A stretch of 6,501 bases of DNA, taken from Anaerolineae bacterium (lineage in GTDB: Bacteria > Chloroflexota > Anaerolineae > B4-G1). Made by a program: the position numbers and the translations under genes. Positions 5,525-6,501 of this stretch are shown here, piece after piece. The stretch's first letter is position 1; the number at the start of each line of letters is the position of its first letter. A model generated the notes under the pieces. It was not told the origin of the DNA and ran no database searches. It was given only the letters and a program-made list of their open reading frames with translations. The stretch lies in assembly GCA_030612185.1 (NCBI GenBank), contig JAUWOI010000258.1:1-6501 (forward strand). The letters run 5' to 3'.

Positions 5525-6412
5525 ATGACTAATCACACAACACGCAACACGCAACACGCAACACGCAACACAAATCCCGCATCCCTTATCCTCTGCGGCA
5601 TTGCACTGACAACCATCCTCTTCCTCGCCGCTCTCGCCCTCAACCTCAGCCCATACCTGCGTGGCCCCGATGAGTGGCGCTGGGCCTACGCCATCCCTGG
5701 AAAACCAGCCCGCCTCTGGATTCCGGCGTTGGTGCTTCTTCTGTATCTGGTGCTCATCTCTATCTGGGCGAAGCACATCACGAAAGAACCTCATCCTCCC
5801 CGGTACCACACGTGGGGTTTTCTCTTATGCCTGGTGCTGGCCGTCCCCCTCATTCAGGCTAGCCTATTGGCCCTCGACTACTCAGACGTACTCAAACCTG
5901 TTTTCTATCGTACCGTCTCGGCCAGTGCCAGCGGCGTTTTCTCCGTCGGCAGCACCATCGAGGATGGGGGCGACTTCCTGCGCCGCTACCCGGCGCTGAT
6001 GCCGACGCTCCCCGTCCACCCCCAGCGTTATCCCCCTGGCCTGTCGCTTCTCTTTTACCTGGCCCGCCGCTTTCTCGAAAAGATGCCCACCCTGGCCAAC
6101 ACACTCGGCTTCCACCTGCGCCTCTACCAGTGCCACGATCTGACCCTGATGCGTCTCCCCAACACGACCATCAGCAGCGCCATCATCCAGATGGCCCTGC
6201 CCCTGGTCAGCGGGCTGACTCTGCTCCCTCTCTACGGGCTGGCTCAGCAACTCTATGGCCGGCGCACTGCCGTTTGGGCTGCTGCTCTTTACCCCATTGT
6301 GCCCTCCTTTGCCCTCTGGTCGGGACGGTGGGAGCAGTTCTACCCGTTGCTGACATGCACCGCCTGGTATTTCTTCCACACCAGCCTGATGATTATGATT
6401 ATAGAGACATAG
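5525..6412 (+). CDS. GT39-like membrane glycosyltransferase, apparently truncated at its 3' end
   Basis: The open frame gives 295 residues, of which about the first 288 look native. Membrane helices are likely at about 20-40, 63-82, 97-117, 218-240, 246-264 and 270-287. RGPDEW (46-51) follows the first helix, and an outer loop carries EDGGDFLRRYP and HPQRYPPG (165-172), reminiscent of the H-P-P-G motif common in GT39/mannosyltransferase-like proteins. ALPLVSGLTLLPLYGLA and LYGRR-TAVWAAALYPIVPS (about 224-261) are typical helices of that family. Family members usually run well past 450 residues with further helices, so this product is short. The reading frame enters AT-rich DNA at about 6388 and stops at TAG 6410-6412, leaving a non-native tail (MIMIIET). 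It is not a close paralogue of the two genes before it and lacks their C-terminal module. ATG 5525 lies 16 bases after the previous stop with no Shine-Dalgarno motif; a heptamer array encodes residues 5-16. It is either a broken gene or a contig artefact. Confidence 0.7.
   Translation: MTNHTTRNTQHATRNTNPASLILCGIALTTILFLAALALNLSPYLRGPDEWRWAYAIPGKPARLWIPALVLLLYLVLISIWAKHITKEPHPPRYHTWGFLLCLVLAVPLIQASLLALDYSDVLKPVFYRTVSASASGVFSVGSTIEDGGDFLRRYPALMPTLPVHPQRYPPGLSLLFYLARRFLEKMPTLANTLGFHLRLYQCHDLTLMRLPNTTISSAIIQMALPLVSGLTLLPLYGLAQQLYGRRTAVWAAALYPIVPSFALWSGRWEQFYPLLTCTAWYFFHTSLMIMIIET
5539..5571 (+). repeat. Heptanucleotide tandem array, four perfect units of AACACGC plus a partial unit
   Basis: Four identical 7-base units (5539-5566) are followed by AACAC. 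They encode residues 5-16 of the GT39-like protein as a polar tail (TRNTQHA-TRNT), immediately after the start and before the first membrane helix. No forward or reverse frame contains a stop. Because the array sits directly behind the start codon, a change of one unit would shift the whole downstream frame. Confidence 0.92.
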
Positions 6413-6501
6413 GGATTAAAAAGAAGGTGACAAAGAAAAATAGTAAATGGGTTTATGCATTAAACAAAGTTGGAAGGAGTCCATGTGGTATTACTATAAG
6501 T
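6388..6501 (+). other. AT-rich segment of different origin at the right edge
   Basis: By hand count 35 of 114 bases are G or C (about 31%), against roughly 60% in the rest of the window. The change is abrupt, at about 6388. One forward frame (codons from 6391) stays open for 37 codons to the window end and uses AT-rich codons. It reads DYDYRDIGIKKK, then Lys/Asn-rich residues, then VYALNKVGRSPCGITIS; I do not recognise this peptide. The other two forward frames and all three reverse frames contain stops. A second possibility is a gene starting at ATG 6483, with AAGGAG at 6474-6479 only three bases upstream. It could be the edge of a mobile element or island, or a misassembled contig end. No terminal inverted repeat can be seen within so short a stretch. 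Confidence 0.6.

Noticed and set aside
5502..5571. Tandem repeats as a CRISPR array
   Set aside because: Units are 7 bases and directly adjacent, with no spacers of CRISPR size and no cas genes nearby.
5882..6379. A 165-residue open frame on the reverse strand
   Set aside because: It is the complement of the GT39-like gene, and the forward frame has clear membrane helices and family motifs.
6474..6501. A new gene starting at ATG 6483 behind AAGGAG
   Set aside because: The spacing of three bases is too short for a convincing ribosome site, and only six codons are visible before the window ends.

Overview
The window is a GC-rich (about 60% by eye) stretch read entirely on the + strand, holding one partial and three further genes for large multi-spanning membrane proteins of the GT-C glycosyltransferase type. 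It looks like a fragment of an operon for surface glycan or lipid-linked sugar transfer. The long paralogous GT-C-like proteins with an extracytoplasmic beta-sandwich tail, the near-absence of intergenic DNA and the many short repeats inside genes resemble genomes of filamentous Chloroflexota (Anaerolineae/Caldilineae-like). That placement is inferred from general resemblance; there is no marker gene here to prove it.

Layout: 1-323 is the C-terminal end of a protein whose body lies upstream. It contains the same beta-sandwich module that ends the next two genes. 320-2872 encodes an 850-residue GT-C-like protein and overlaps the previous gene by ATGA. 2872-5508 encodes its diverged tandem paralogue (878 residues) and overlaps it by TGATG. 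5525-6412, after a 16-base gap, encodes a third, different GT39-like membrane protein that breaks off at about residue 288. From about 6388 the composition falls abruptly to roughly 31% G+C and stays low to the end of the window, so the last ~110 bases look foreign to the rest (mobile DNA, a genomic island edge or a chimeric contig end).

The most distinctive property is repetitive DNA inside the coding sequences. Four 7-bp tandem repeats of different sequence, two 9-bp repeats, two GC-rich hairpin repeats, one 117-bp internal duplication carrying palindromes, and one copy of a dispersed CCCTTCGACAGGCTCAGGGC-type repeat all lie at protein termini, loops or linkers, and none interrupts a reading frame. 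Comparison of the paralogues shows which residues were added. Two unrelated repeats sit in the same hairpin loop of the C-terminal domain in two different genes.

How the genes may work together: the two long paralogues have about eleven membrane segments, an acidic first outer loop (the usual catalytic site of GT-C enzymes) and a large outer-face domain. They would use polyprenyl-phosphate sugars or a similar donor at the outer face of the membrane. Start-stop overlaps suggest translational coupling. Substrates cannot be read from the sequence. I see no RNA gene, CRISPR array, transposase, terminator or clear promoter.
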